From NCBI GenBank assembly GCA_036186865.1, contig AP025062.1:9650535-9714534 (forward strand): a stretch of 64,000 nucleotides of DNA, written 5' to 3'. The position numbers were made by a program, and so were the translations under genes. Origin of the DNA: Eustoma russellianum. Lineage: Eukaryota > Streptophyta > Magnoliopsida > Gentianales > Gentianaceae. Below are positions 42,860 to 55,606 of this stretch, in pieces. The notes under the pieces were generated by a model, which was given only the letters and a program-made list of their open reading frames with translations, had not been told where the DNA came from and made no database searches. The stretch's first letter is position 1. Each line of letters starts with the position of its first letter.

Positions 42860-43766
42860 AAAAGGTTAGGGAATAAGGTCACAGTCTGCAATTTCTTCAG
42901 TAAAACACTTGTATCAGAAGACTTTTCACAGCAAGAAACTTCAACAAATTTCAAAGTCATCCTCTCTGGATGAGGAATTTGATTCAGAAATCAAGAACTA
43001 TTGATGATACTTGGCTTGACAGGTCATAGTAGCTAGTGTCCCTAAAATACCATTACTCATGATTAAGAAAATAAAATGGAAGAAAATACTCCCTCACATA
43101 GTGCATACCAAGACCAAAATGTTGGATTTGAATTCTACTAATCAGACATAAAATATAAGCTTTAAGAACAACAATCTCCTAAGTCTAAGTAACCAAAGAA
43201 AGAATCTCAGGGTGCTGCATGAAGCAACATGCTCAGGGAAAAGAAAATGTTAATATCATCAGCATGGCTAACTCATATTCCATTTAAAGTTAATGAATGA
43301 TCATGTAGGACCAGCAAAGCAAGTGTATGTCGGCTCAGAAGTGGCAGTTCAAAAGTACTATATGGTAAATAATGTTGACAATAAGAGGTAAGGCAGAGAA
43401 GATGACGAGAAAGCAGCAGCACTGCAGAGTGGAGCAATGTTATCGTGCCAAGAGTGTGGCGTGCCAAGAACGTGCCAAGTATAATGTCGAACGCAATCGA
43501 GGCTAGTACTTGATGAAGGAAAGGCCAGCTGATGTTGGAGAGGAAGGAGACACATGATCGTGATGAACCAATTGGAACAGTTGCGTGTCAAGAAGGTTTG
43601 AAGGGTGTAGCAGGAGAGTCAGCAGGAGGCAGTTGCACCGAGGCGGGAAGGCGATAGTTAAATACGTGTAAATAGACAAGAATGTCCTTATGAATGTAAC
43701 ATTAGTTGGAAGTAGAGAAGGTCCTTCTTGTAAATTCATAATAAGGCGGTTAGACGTTGATGTATA
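42860..43766. other. Unassigned sequence between the MAP1 exon and element D
   Basis: 42860-43270 is probably MAP1 intron. No further MAP1 exon was recognised. 43270-43766 resembles the body of an old LTR but has no confirmed ends. Short frames here look random. Confidence 0.45.
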
Positions 43767-46413
43767 TGTAGGATCTGCAAGGCACCAATAGAAGGAGGGG
43801 GGTGAATAGTGGGTGCGGAAAATGTGGTTTTTAAAATTGTTATAAACCAAAAACCCAATTTCTGAAAACAGTTTCTGTTTTCAGGACCAGTTTTAAAACG
43901 TTTTGAAAACTAGGTTGCAGGTCTTCAAAAATTCTGAAATTTGGAGAGAGCTTAGCCTCAGATGTTCTGGGTATCTCCTAAAAGTTTCAGATTAAAATTC
44001 AACCTCTAACCACTTGAAAAATCGTTGATGGTCAGATTGCGCAAATCTGCCAGAACTGGTAGTCTGTTCTGAAAAACTAATTTCTATTTGTCCTTAACTC
44101 CAAATGCTCTTAAAATTTAAAGACTAGCCCCTTATGAGCTTTATTTAAATGGGTTGAAACAGTTTTGAAAAATGCTTTTGGGAAGTTTGTCAAATACGAT
44201 CAAAGTCTCAACCTTTGCAAGCCTGAAAATCAGAATGCACTAGTCTCATAACTTTGGACGTTTGAATGACTTATACTTGTCCAAAAGAGTTGAAACTTGT
44301 GCTAAAAGAACCTTAAGACGTGAAGATATGACTCTGGAAAGTTTCGTGATTTTTGAAATTCGTTTACGATTTTTTCTAAAGTGATTAAAAATGATAAATA
44401 GTGTTGAAACTGAAAGTAAGTACTGCAAGTAAATAACACCAAGAATTTTATACTGGTTCGGTTATAAACAACCTACTACAGTCTTCGAGGCACCTTCCTC
44501 AGTTAGCACTAATCACACAACACAAAGAACACCTTACCACAGGGTTGATGGAGTTACACACCAACTCCAACCCTTTACAAACCTTGTATGAGAATACAAT
44601 GAACACGAACACCACCACCTTGCAAGTGCAAGATTGATCACATCTTGATCAATCTTTTACAACAATGAAAAGAACATGTGGTGGTCCATATGAATCCTAT
44701 TCAAGTATATGAATATGAATACAATAGGCTTTTAGAAAGAAGAAAGAAAGAGAGTGTAGAAGAGAAGATGGAACACGTTTTTGATCTTGGAATTTGCAAG
44801 ACTTGTTCTTATTTTTGTTTTGCTCTTCTTCCTTCCTTTTTATCAAGTTGGCCTCCCCCTATAGCATTCTCCTCCTCTTGAAAATTATCTTTTAAGTCCT
44901 TGGAAGAGTGTATGGCGTCATTGTGACACGTCTTTGCTTACTTGGCATCTCCTCATTGGATGATCATTAATCTCTTGCTTACTTGGCACTCATTGATTGG
45001 ATGAATGTTGTCATCACTTGATGACCAGATAAATCTGAAATTAAACCTCAAAAAGCATGTGCCAATTAGCCATAAACTTATTACCATAAGTCACATAATC
45101 ATCCCACATAATTAGCAAGACAACTAACTCCATTTCATCTCATAAATTTCGGCCATATTGCTTCTAGCACATGCTGAAATTTCAGCATGTGTAACATTTG
45201 CATTTCATTCAAAATATTGTCAAGTTTACTTTGATTTAATCCAAGAAATCAATCACCATTTAGTGCAAGACATTCTTATCATTTTTGGAATAAAATTTGA
45301 TCACCAATAAGGCCTAGAAATCGGCCAACATACATTCCACATATGCTGAAATTTTCAGCATGTGTGATATTCAAAAATATCACCATTTTAATTCCATAAC
45401 ATATTCAAAACATTGCTATAACATCCTTTAATTAATCCATATAATTCAAGATAGCAAAATGTGTTTCATTAATGTAGAAAATCGGCCAGCTCTTTACACA
45501 CATGCTGAAATTTTCAGCACGTGTTACAAGTGTGACATAAGTTTGAAATGTTACCTTTTGTAGCTCCTTTCTTTATGTCACCAACATTGTATGCTTCATT
45601 CTTGACCAATCAAGATGCCAACAAAGCTCCACGTATGCTCAAATATAGCTGGTTTAGGTGTGTGACATGAAGATACATGTGCTGAAGTTTATTTTTGCAA
45701 ACTTTGTAAAATAGTGCACATTTAATCATACACACATGGTATATTCCAATCAGCCCTTAATTGAATTTTCTAGAACATTTTAAAATGTATGGAATATGTA
45801 AAAAGTGTCTAGATACATGTTATATGCTCTGCCAAAAATGTTCCATGTGTCGTGTACATAGAAAACCGAATTTTCGACGTTTATCGATTACCCGATTTTT
45901 CTCTAATTAAATTCCAACTTTTGGCACATGTTATATATATTATGTTACACATAATATACATAAATTAAACTTTAATATTCAGCACTTAGGATGATCTAAA
46001 GTGGCGCCCAAACATGTGTCAAAATTGAACTTGGAATCTCCACAATTTGGCCTTAATTGAGGGTGATTTGTGTGTGCCAACATGGAATGATTTTATGGAT
46101 GCACATACCATGTAAGAGAAAAACTTTGTATCCATTTTTGAAGTGTAGGGGTTGGCTATCTATTTATGGCAAGTATGTGACACGTTGGCGAAGTTTCGGT
46201 ATTCGTCCAATACGACAATTTTTGCTTTAAAACCTTTTAACGTGTCGTAATAAATTTGTCATCACCATGACTTATATCATATGATATAAGACCTGAATAT
46301 ACTCATAAATATGAGTTAAATATAGTGGTGTGACGTTAACGTACGTACGTAAAATATATAACGTGTCGGTAGTACGTTGGAATAAATGTGTATGTGCCTT
46401 TTTAAAAAAAATA

Positions 46414-46451
<38 letters not shown>

Positions 46452-46812
46452 AAATGGCAGGTATATGGAGAGGGAGAACTACCCTTTCTTCAACTTGTTG
46501 CCTTTGTTTCTTTTCCAAATATGGATTCCTTTAATGAACTACTTAGTTTGATTAACTAAGTACTTCACTTAATGAACTAGTTTAGTTCATTAATGGTGGC
46601 ACCTGAAAATAGTTCAAACACAACAAATGCTTGCCATTTGATGTAAGCTTTAAAGCTTCATGGCTCTTTAGTACGGCAACAATATATATGAACCATATAA
46701 GGCAAGTTTTATGCAAAAAACGTGTCATGTCATAAAATATGTTATGCATTTCTTTAATACACGTTATTTAAATCATGCATTTTGAAATCACTCAAACCCC
46801 TTTTTCTCAACA
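43767..46812 (-). repeat. Element D 3' LTR (SIRE-like)
   Basis: On the minus strand it runs from TGTTGAGAAAAAGGGG (46812) to GATCCTACA (43767). It is a B-like LTR of about 3.05 kb. It has the stem-loop pair and three palindromes at 45168-45191 (perfect), 45338-45365 and about 45497-45523 (both slightly decayed). A polypurine tract follows at 46813-46820, which proves this is the 3' LTR. Confidence 0.9.
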
Positions 46813-46971
46813 ATCTCCCCATTTTGATGATTTACAAAATAACCTAAATTAATGATTTAAATCTTGTCGCTCCCCCTCCAACCGTGCAAAAATTCAAATT
46901 TGAATTTTGAATTTTCTCCCCCTTGATTTGTGCAATTGATCTTTCTATCTCCCCATTAAATCATGCATTCT
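46813..46971 (-). mobile_element. Element D internal fragment with polypurine tracts
   Basis: About 160 bp of the 3' non-coding region with GGGGGAG tracts, matching 15700-15859 of B. It is cut by insertion of element E after ATTCT (46967-46971). The rest of D is not in the window. Confidence 0.85.
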
Positions 46972-49668
46972 TGTTGAGAAATATGTTTGGGTAATTTTCA
47001 AAGTCATGATTTTAAAGTGGTGAATACTTAAAAATGTCACACATGGTTTTATATGTGACTAAAAGTTGAAAAAGTTGACATTGATCTCTCTGGTTGTTGC
47101 ACATCGATCGATCTATGTAGTGCAGAAAAGTTTAAGATCTTTCTGTAGGACATTGATCTCTAAACCTGAGACACATCGATCGATCGATGTACATCGAACC
47201 CTCACTTTGATCGATTGATGTAGGTCAGAGACAAAACCTGAACCTTTCTGTGAGTCATCGATCTCTGAAGCTGAGGCACTTCGATCGATCGATGTCTAGG
47301 GTTTTTAGAAATAATTTTCTAAAATGTGTTAAAATGATTGTTTTCATTTGTATATGAATTATACATATTCATTATGTGATTATTATGTGTTTTTGATGAT
47401 TATTATTGTCTTGTGACTAACGCGCCTTGGAAGTTTTCACAACTTACCAAAAAGGGCAAAATTGGTATTTTGAGTTTTGTAGGAACATCATATGGTGGAA
47501 ATATGTCAAGTACATATTCTTATCTTATATTTATCATGACAAAGGTAATATCATGAGTATTCCTGAGCATCGGGGTCATTTCTGGAGTTTTCTCACATCA
47601 CGGGTATTTTGGTCATTTCACCACCGAGGGTATTTATGGTATTTTCACTCAAAGAATCTCTTGAGCATATTATTATCTTCATTCTGGAGCTATGTTATTA
47701 TTATTTTGAAGATAATATGGTGATCTTATATCTTATTCTCTCAACCGATGACATTATTGACTATAGCTGGATATGTAACGATTTGAGATGTCACATTCTA
47801 TTTTTTTCTTGAAGACCCTCTTATATATGTTATAAGAGAACATTTATCATCATTATTCAGAGATATTAAAGGTGTCAAAGGTGTGGAAATGATCTCAACA
47901 TATAAGAAGAAATATTGGAGAATTTCGGTGTTACACGTTGACATAATCTTGTTAATTGTTATCTATTTATTTCTTTTTCAAAAATTTGAGTTGCTACACA
48001 TATTGGTATGTCCAAAAACGTGATTAATAAGGTGGACATGATGTGGTATTCATTTTATGAGTTGGTGACATGCCAACTTGGAAATTTCAAGACTATAGCC
48101 AACGGCTATATGGTCATTATGGGTTTTCTTAGCAGATTTTTGGAAGTCAAATGGAGCTCTCACATGTCCTATTATGGTTCTTGAAGTTGGGGATAATTTG
48201 GTGGTATTATCCTTTCTTATTTTTATTAAAGAAAATCAAAGTTTATTTTTGGAAAATAGGATGAAACCAATGGCTACATTGTGACTTTGGAGCAGAAATT
48301 TGATTTTGAAATTGGTCAAATCCCACATGCCTATTTTCAAGACTAGAAGTTGAGGTATTCTTGTGGCATTATCCATCTTATTATCTTCATTTTGCAAAGG
48401 ATAATTATGACTTGCCAAGGTGTAAAAATCGTCCAACATGACATTGCCAAGGTGGACCAATAATTGTGTTTTATTTTTCCAAGTGTACAATGCTAACCAA
48501 TGATGAGAAGACATTTGTAATTGATGATGAAGATGGTGACACATGTGCATTCTTATCTTCAAGGCTCAAATCACACTATAAATAGAGGCAATGGTGAAGA
48601 AGATGAAACACACTTGAAGCTCACAAGCATTTGTTGAATTGTCTAACTTTCATCTTCATCTTCTTGTTGTTGTTGTTTTATTCATTGTAGCAAAGGTGTT
48701 CTTGTTGTATTGTGGTGAGCTACAAGCCTCTTGAGCTTCATTTGTAAGATTGATTAGCCATCTTTATAAGGCTACATCAATAGGTATTAGAGGAGTTGCA
48801 ACTAAGTGTTGCTTAGAAGGTGATTATCCAAGTCATGAGTAGGGTTGGTGTATAACCCAAGGATCAAGCTTGGTTCTTGTTGTAAGGTGTTCATTTCATA
48901 GTAAAATCCAAGGAAAGGTGTTCTTTGGGACTGGAGTAGGTCACATTGACCGAACCAGGATAAATCCTCGGTGTTCTTATCTTGTTTCTTTAATTCTGTT
49001 TTCTGCCAGTTTTTGACTGCAGTTTTCACACAATTTCTCATAATTTGAAAAATAGCTAAACATTTTAAAAATTAGTGATTTTTGGTGGAGTTATACTTCA
49101 GACTGCTAGTTTTCATTTTCAACAAGAATCCCTTGATTTGAGCAAAGGAAAGTTAGTCTTTCAGTGTTTGCATGATAACTGCTCCAATCTGGCTGCAATC
49201 TGACCAGTTTTGAGAAAACTTAAATTCTGTATTTTCAAGAATTGGTTAAGGTCAGGGTCTTTTGGAAACTTCATCTACACATCCTAAAGAGTGTTTTGAT
49301 ATAATGATCAACCTTTTTGGTTGAGTATTCAAAGAGAAACACGCTTTGCAAAATCAGCAACATTTTGTCCAATTCTGTCCAAATTGACCATCTGAATATT
49401 TTTATTTGTTTGAATGGTCAAACGATCTTATTTTTGTCTGATTTTTGGACAGAGTCGGGTTAGCTCATTGAAGTTCAATTATGAAAAGTTTTATAATTTT
49501 TAGAGTAGTGTATAATTATTTGTGAATTTTTCAAAAACGGGTTCTGAATTTGAGGTGGTCTCAGATTCTGTTTTCAAAGGAGATTTTAACAAAGGGTTGT
49601 AGTGTAATTTTCGCTAACCACTATTCGCCCCCTTCTAGTGGTGTTTATTGCAGGTGCACGGTCCAACA
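46972..49668 (+). repeat. Element E 5' LTR
   Basis: It begins TGTTGAG and ends GTCCAACA before the primer site. A TATAAATA box is at 48577-48584. At 47080-47300 several ATCGATCGAT palindromes occur in a loose repeat. Confidence 0.88.
48577..48584 (+). promoter_or_regulatory. TATA box of the E LTR
   Basis: TATAAATA in the context CACTATAAATAGAGGCAA is a strong plant TATA match. Transcription would start near 48610, leaving a transcribed LTR part of about 1.05 kb. Confidence 0.65.
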
Positions 49669-49670
49669 TT

Positions 49671-49682
49671 TGGTATCAGAGC
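49671..49682 (+). other. Primer-binding site of element E
   Basis: TGGTATCAGAGC lies two bases after the LTR end. Confidence 0.92.
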
Positions 49683-49791
49683 CAGGCCAACACCACTCAA
49701 AAGAAGCAAGATTCAACACCATACGAACAATACAAGGCCAAGTAACAACAATTCATTGTATACTGCTTGTCTCAAATCCAAGGTATATACA

Positions 49792-51947
49792 ATGGCTATT
49801 GTTTCTCACAAAGGTAAGTTGGAAGGTATGTCTACACAACGCCCTCCTCTTTTTGATGGCAATAATTTTGTTCATTGGAAACTAAGAATGAGGCTATTCT
49901 TAATGGCTATAGACATCGATTTATGGTCTATAGTTGAAGATGGGCCGTACATTCCAATGAAAGTTGTACAAGTTAGTGGAGTAACTCAAGAGGTTGAAAA
50001 ATATAAAAGTGAATGGTCATCGGATGATAAAAAAGAAAATGTCCATGAATGCTAAAGCTATGCAACTACTTTTGAGTGGACTTACAACTTCTGAAGCAGG
50101 ATATATGTCAAATTGCACAAGCGCACACGACATGTGGAAATCATATGTATTAAAGAATGAAGGTACTAGTGGTGTTAAAGAGTCAAAAATAAACATGCTT
50201 ATGACTGAATTAGAGACTTTCAAAATATTGCCGAACGAATCCATAACATCTATGGATTTGAGGATTACTAATATTTTCAATGCCCTTGAAGCTCTAGGGA
50301 AGTCATTTTCGAACAATGAAAAGGTACAAAAGGTGCTACAAAGCCTTCCTGCTGAATAGGATCCAAAGGTGACTGCAATCGAGGAGACAAAGTCAATCAC
50401 CAAGATGGATGAATTGATCGGGTCTCTTAAAGTCTATGAGGTAAAGTTAAACCAACGGAAGTCTGAGTCATCTAAATCATCAAGTAAGTCAATAACCTTC
50501 AAAACAACCAAAACACATGCTAGTAACGATGATAGCAATAGTGATACTGAATTAGACGATGACTTGATATTGATAGCTAGAAAACTTAGAAAGTTTTTCA
50601 AAAACGTCCAAATAGGAATAGACAACATAATTCTTCTTCTTCTTCTTCTTCTTCTTCTCAACCTAGGAAGAATAACACAAACAAATGGTATAATAAAGAA
50701 TTAAAGTGTTATGAATGCGGTCAAAAAGGACATATTTCATACAATTGTCCCACAAAGAAAAATAATAATAACAACAAAAATAATAAACAAGCCAAGGACA
50801 AGGAGGCACAAATGACAAAGCCAAAGGAGTCTGAGGCAAGGAAAGAGAAATGAGCAATGAAGGTGAGCACATGGAGCGACTCATTCGACTCAGAATCCGA
50901 AACTGAGGAAGCTCAAACCTGCTTTGTATCCAACGAGGTATGTTCTTCATCTGATAGTGATTTTGATAGTGACATGACATTTGATGAAATGTATGAAGAG
51001 TTCTTAAGAATGCATGCTCACTTTAAGAGGCTCTCTAAAGAAAAGAAGAAACTAGTTGAAGAAAATGACAAGATGAAGACGTCCAACTTGGAATTTTCCG
51101 ATCAAATATAATCTCTTAAACAAGAGTCTACTAATACTCTTGATTCTTTAGAGAATAAAATTGAATCACATAGGAAAGATGAACAAAAGATATAAATAGA
51201 AAATAATATGTTAAAGTCTAAGTTAGAAAGTTGTGAACATGAAATAGTACAACTTAAGTCTTCTAAACTTAACTTAGAAAAATGTTAGAACAATTTAAAT
51301 CGGGTGCAAATATGTTAGATACACTTATCTCATCACAAAAGTATGGTAATGATAAAACCGACTTAGGCTATAAAGAAGAAAATGAAAAAGTAAATAAAAA
51401 GGCTAAGTTTGTTTTATCTAGTACAAAGTTGCCATATAATACAAAATCAACTTTGCCTGCTACATCTTCTTCTACACCTTATACTACTTATATCAAGGCA
51501 AAAATACAACACACACCCACCAATATACACACGCATAAACATACATCTAGGCCAAACTTTGCATCTAGACAACCTAGAAGTTGTGCCTACATGTATACAA
51601 ATGCAACTAGACCGAATAAAATGCATATAACTTATTATGAACCTAAGTATAGACAACACTCATATAAATCTTATAGAAATGCATATGAACATACATACAT
51701 AGCGCCATTTAAGAAACAAAATTACATGTCTTATACACACTACCAAAATTGGCCAAGACATAGTAGTGATCAACCATGGCGCAACAAGTATAACAATGCA
51801 TGTTCGCTTATGTGGAATAATCATCTATATGCTTATCCTTCTTATTTTAACCATGCTAAAAATGTGCCTAAAAGGTATGTTCAAGTTTGGATACCTAAGG
51901 GTTATCTAAACGAGAATAATGCCCCTTACATTCAAAGACCCAAATAA
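49792..51947 (+). pseudogene. Element E gag and coiled-coil region
   Basis: The likely start is the ATG at 49792 (MAIVSHKGKLEG). Gag domain FDGNNFVHWKLRMRLFL. A frameshift in an A-run near 50030. ILPNESITSMDLRI follows, then a stop TAG (50357-50359) where B has Trp (TGG to TAG). Further on are a poly-Ser run from a TTC microsatellite (50632-50662), a CCHC knuckle CYECGQKGHISYNC near 50710-50750, an acidic segment and a coiled coil (50980-51290, two breaks). A Tyr/His-rich basic region runs to 51947. Same plan as element B. Confidence 0.85.
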
Positions 51948-51999
51948 AGGGTACCTAAAACTTTGTCTCCATTGTAGGATAAACGCAAAGAATGCAAAA

Positions 52000-54448
52000 A
52001 GGAGGCAAAGTCAAAGAATCTAAAAACCAAATGGTTTTTAGATAGTGGATGTTCGAGGCATATGACGGGAAACCCCAAACTATTCATCGAATGAGAACAT
52101 ATCAAAAATGGAGGAAAAGTGACATTCGGTGACAACAACAAAGGACAAATTGTAGGAAAAGGAACAATTGGGGACCCTAACACATTTCAAATACGAAATG
52201 TGTTATTAGTAAGCAATCTATCTTATAATTTACTTAGTATTTCTCAACTTATAGATTGTGGTTATAATGTCTCCTTTCTTCCCAATTCTTGTGATATAAT
52301 AAATGAAAAAAGAGAAACGGTTTTAAAAGGAAATAGAGATGGAAATATTTATACTCTTACCTTAGATAACATGTTAGATGCTAAGGTTAAGTGTCTAATA
52401 TCACATGACTTATATGTAAATTTATGGCATAGAAGATTAGGCCATATAAGAATTTCAACTATTAAGAAATTGTCTAAGGAGAATTTAATTAGAGGAATGC
52501 CTAAGTTAGACTTAGATAATTTTCAAATGCGTGAAACATGTATTAAGGGAAAACGCATTAAAGAAACCTTAAAACCGAAACATGAAGTGAGTACTAGTCA
52601 TGTACTAGAATTGCTTTACTTGGACTTATTTGGTCAAAGTAGGACAAGAAGTCTAGGTGGACAATACTATGTGTGTGTCATAGTAGATGATTACTCACGC
52701 TACACATGGACATTGTTCTTAACATACAAAGCCGATGCTCCATTAGCAATCGAAACTCTTATCAAGCAACTTAAAAACATTTATGAAGAAAATGTTAAAA
52801 GGATTAGAAGTGATAGAGGTGGAGAATTTAAAAACAAAGATGTAATCAAATTTTGTGAACTACATCGAATAAAACATGAATTCTCACCACCTAGAACACC
52901 ACAACTCATTGGAGTTGTTGAACGTAAAAATAGAACGATTCAAGAAGTTGCTAGGACAATGCTTTTTGAAAATAAATTACCTAAATATTTATGGGCTGAA
53001 GCTGTTAGTTGTGCATGCTATATTATAAATAGGCTTACTATAAGAAAGAAATTAAATAAAACACCTTATGAATTGCTAAACAATAGACAACCTAAAATAG
53101 ATTATCTTAAAGTATTTGGATGTAAATGTTTTGTGCTAAACACTAAGGACAATCTAGATAAGTTTGAACAAAAGTCTATTGAATGCATATTTGTTGGGTA
53201 TTCAACTAACTCAAGAGCATAGAGGTGTTATAATCCTGCATCTAGAAAGATAATTGAATCCATACATGTAAAATTCAATGAAAATGCATGCTTTGAAATT
53301 AGTGATAAACATCAACACAAACAAGAAACAAATGTTGAAAATATGTTTGATGATGATGTATTACTTGAACATGTACTTGATCATCTAGAACCAACTCCAC
53401 CTGAACAAGACATGCATGAACCCTTAGATGATATAAATGAAGAAACTTTGCAATTGGAAGATAATGTAACTAATGATCCAATTACATATGATAATGTTCA
53501 TACTAATGAAACATTTGAACAAGATGAGGGTGAACCTAGTCAATCTAGGAATTGGTGGCATCCTAGAGAACTAATCATTGGGGATCCAAGTGTTGGGGTT
53601 AGAACACGTAGAAATATAAGTTAACTTGAAGGACATAGCTTAATCTCACAATTAGAACCTAAGAATGTAAAAGAAGCCTTAGGTGATATATCTTGGATAG
53701 ATGCTATGCATGAGGAATTAAATCAATTCACAAGGAAAAACGTGTGGGACTTAATACCTAAACCTGAAGACAAGTCTATCATAGGAACTAAATGGGTCTT
53801 TAGGAATAAAATGGATGAACAAGGAAATATTACAAGGAATAAGGCTAGGCTAGTCACACAAGGTTATAATCAACAAGAAGGAATAGATTATGAAGAAACC
53901 TTTGCACCCGTTGCACGACTAGAAGCAATTAGATTGTTACTTGCGATTGCAAGTCTAAGCAATATTAAGCTCTTCCAAATGGATGTCAAGAGTGCATTCT
54001 TGAATGGATACATCCAAGAAGAGGTGTTTGTCAAACAACCCCCTGGATTCGAAGATCCAAAGAATCCTAACCATGTTTATAAGCTTAAGAAAGCTTTATA
54101 TGGTTTGAAACAAGCTCCAAGAGCTTGGTATGATAGATTTGCAAACTTTCTTATTGCAAATAATTATCAAAGTGGAACAATAGACAACATATTATTCCTA
54201 AAAAGAAAAGGCAATGATTTGTTGATAGTTCAAATATATGTAGACAATATTATCTTTGGTTCAACTAACCCTACCTTAGTAAAAGACTTCGAAGAATGTA
54301 TGAAGTCAGAATTTGAAATGTCAATGGTAGAAGAATTGAACTACTTCTAAGGCCTTCAAATCAAACAAACCCCTCAAGGAATTGATATTAGCCAACTTAA
54401 GTATGTCAATGATATGATTAAGAAGTTTGGCTTTGAAGAGTTGAAACT
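52000..54448 (+). pseudogene. Element E protease, integrase and reverse transcriptase
   Basis: Protease WFLDSGCSRHMTG near 52030-52070, followed by an in-frame stop. The long frame 52119-53222 holds LWHRRLGH, the integrase core Asp residues (YLDLFG, RSDRGGEF) and Glu (GVVERKNRT). The first Cys of the zinc CxxC pair is missing (MRETCIKGK). A TAG ends it where Tyr is expected. RT frame 53706-54350: KWVFRNKMDEQG, QMDVKSAFLNGY, YGLKQAPRAWY. The catalytic box is YVDN rather than YVDD (54237-54248). RNase H is lost at the F junction. Confidence 0.9.
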
Positions 54449-54452
54449 CAAT

Positions 54453-55590
54453 TGCCATGACACAAGTATGTTATGCTTTTGGGTTCTCAACTATTGCAAC
54501 AAGTCCAACATCTTTGTCTTCACTTTCTTCTCCTTCTGATTTGGAAAGGAGATCATCCCACATGGTTACCTCTGCATTTAGTGCTTTTTTGTTTTGAGGA
54601 AAGACCTTCTTTTCTTGCTTTTACGACTCCTTGATGTGGCAATTGGTAATGAAGTGATCGGGTTGACCACACCTATAGCAATTTTCACTTGCTTCTTTGT
54701 CCTTGGGTGGTCTCTTGAAAACTTCCTTGCTTGAGCCTTATTTCTTGTGGCCATTCTTCTAAATTTTCTTACTATAAGAGCAAATTCTTCGTTCGATTCA
54801 TCAGAGTCTACCACCAATCCTTTGTGTGATGCTTGTATGGGCTTGATAGGGTTCATTTGATTTTGTTCATCAATAAGAATTTCATGAGTAAGAAGATTAC
54901 CGGATAGCTCATCAAGGGTAAGAGTCTTGAGATTCTTTGATTCGGTGATGGCGATGACTTTAGGTGTCCATTCTCTTAGGAAAGAGTTGAGGAGTTTTGA
55001 GACAAGGTCTTCATTTGATATTTTCTTGTCCACCATGGAAAGTTGATTCACTATTCGACTGAATCGGTTGATTGTGTCCTCAATCTTTTAACCATTTTTC
55101 ATCCCGAACATTTCATATTCTGTCATGAGCATTAGTCTTTTGGCCATTCTTACTTGCTTAGTCCCTTCATGTATCATTTTCTGCCTTTTCCATGCTTCAT
55201 GGACTGTTTCAAGACCTTAAAGTCTTATGAGCTCGGTGGTGGTAAGAGCACTTGAAAGAATATCGAATGCTTTGCCATTGATGGCGAAGTTTATCTTCTC
55301 TTCGTCGGTATAGTCATCCTCATCTTTGCACATTGATTCTCCTTTTGAGTTGGTGTAGGGACTTTGATTACTTTGACAACGGCTCTCCATATATCAAATC
55401 CACAGCCTTTGAAATGATTGATCATTTGAAATTTCCACAAGAAATAATTTTGGGCATCAAACATAGGTGCTTTAGTGTTTAATCCTGAGAATAGTGCAGT
55501 TGGCCTAGAAGTTAAGGTGTAGGATGAAGAGATGTCATTGCCATAATCTTTAACCTTGCTACTTGCAAAGATTGGCCAAGCAATCAAGGT
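54453..55590 (-). pseudogene. Element F gag
   Basis: Minus strand: MFDAQNYFLWKFQMINHF and DIWRAVVK (55500-55390), then KIEDTINRFSRIVNQLSMVD- and LLNSFLREWTPKVIAITESK-like blocks (55090-54930). A decayed zinc knuckle region is near 54680, and acidic codons follow. It matches UBN2-type gag but differs from E. Stops and frameshifts interrupt it. Confidence 0.8.
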
Positions 55591-55606
55591 TAGCCTCTGA
55601 TACCAA

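Larger units (their letters stand above)
46972..54448 (+). mobile_element. Element E: SIRE-like copia element, 3' truncated
   Basis: 5' LTR (46972-49668), primer site, gag, coiled-coil region, protease, integrase and reverse transcriptase are present in order. The RNase H and 3' LTR are missing because the sequence jumps to inverted element F near 54448. It belongs to a different subfamily from A, B and D: LTR 2.7 kb, no CACATGCTG palindromes, ATCGATCGAT motifs instead. Confidence 0.9.

Noticed and set aside
43273..43766. Possible separate LTR left of element D
   Set aside because: Composition resembles an LTR, but no ends, duplication, primer site or partner could be found.
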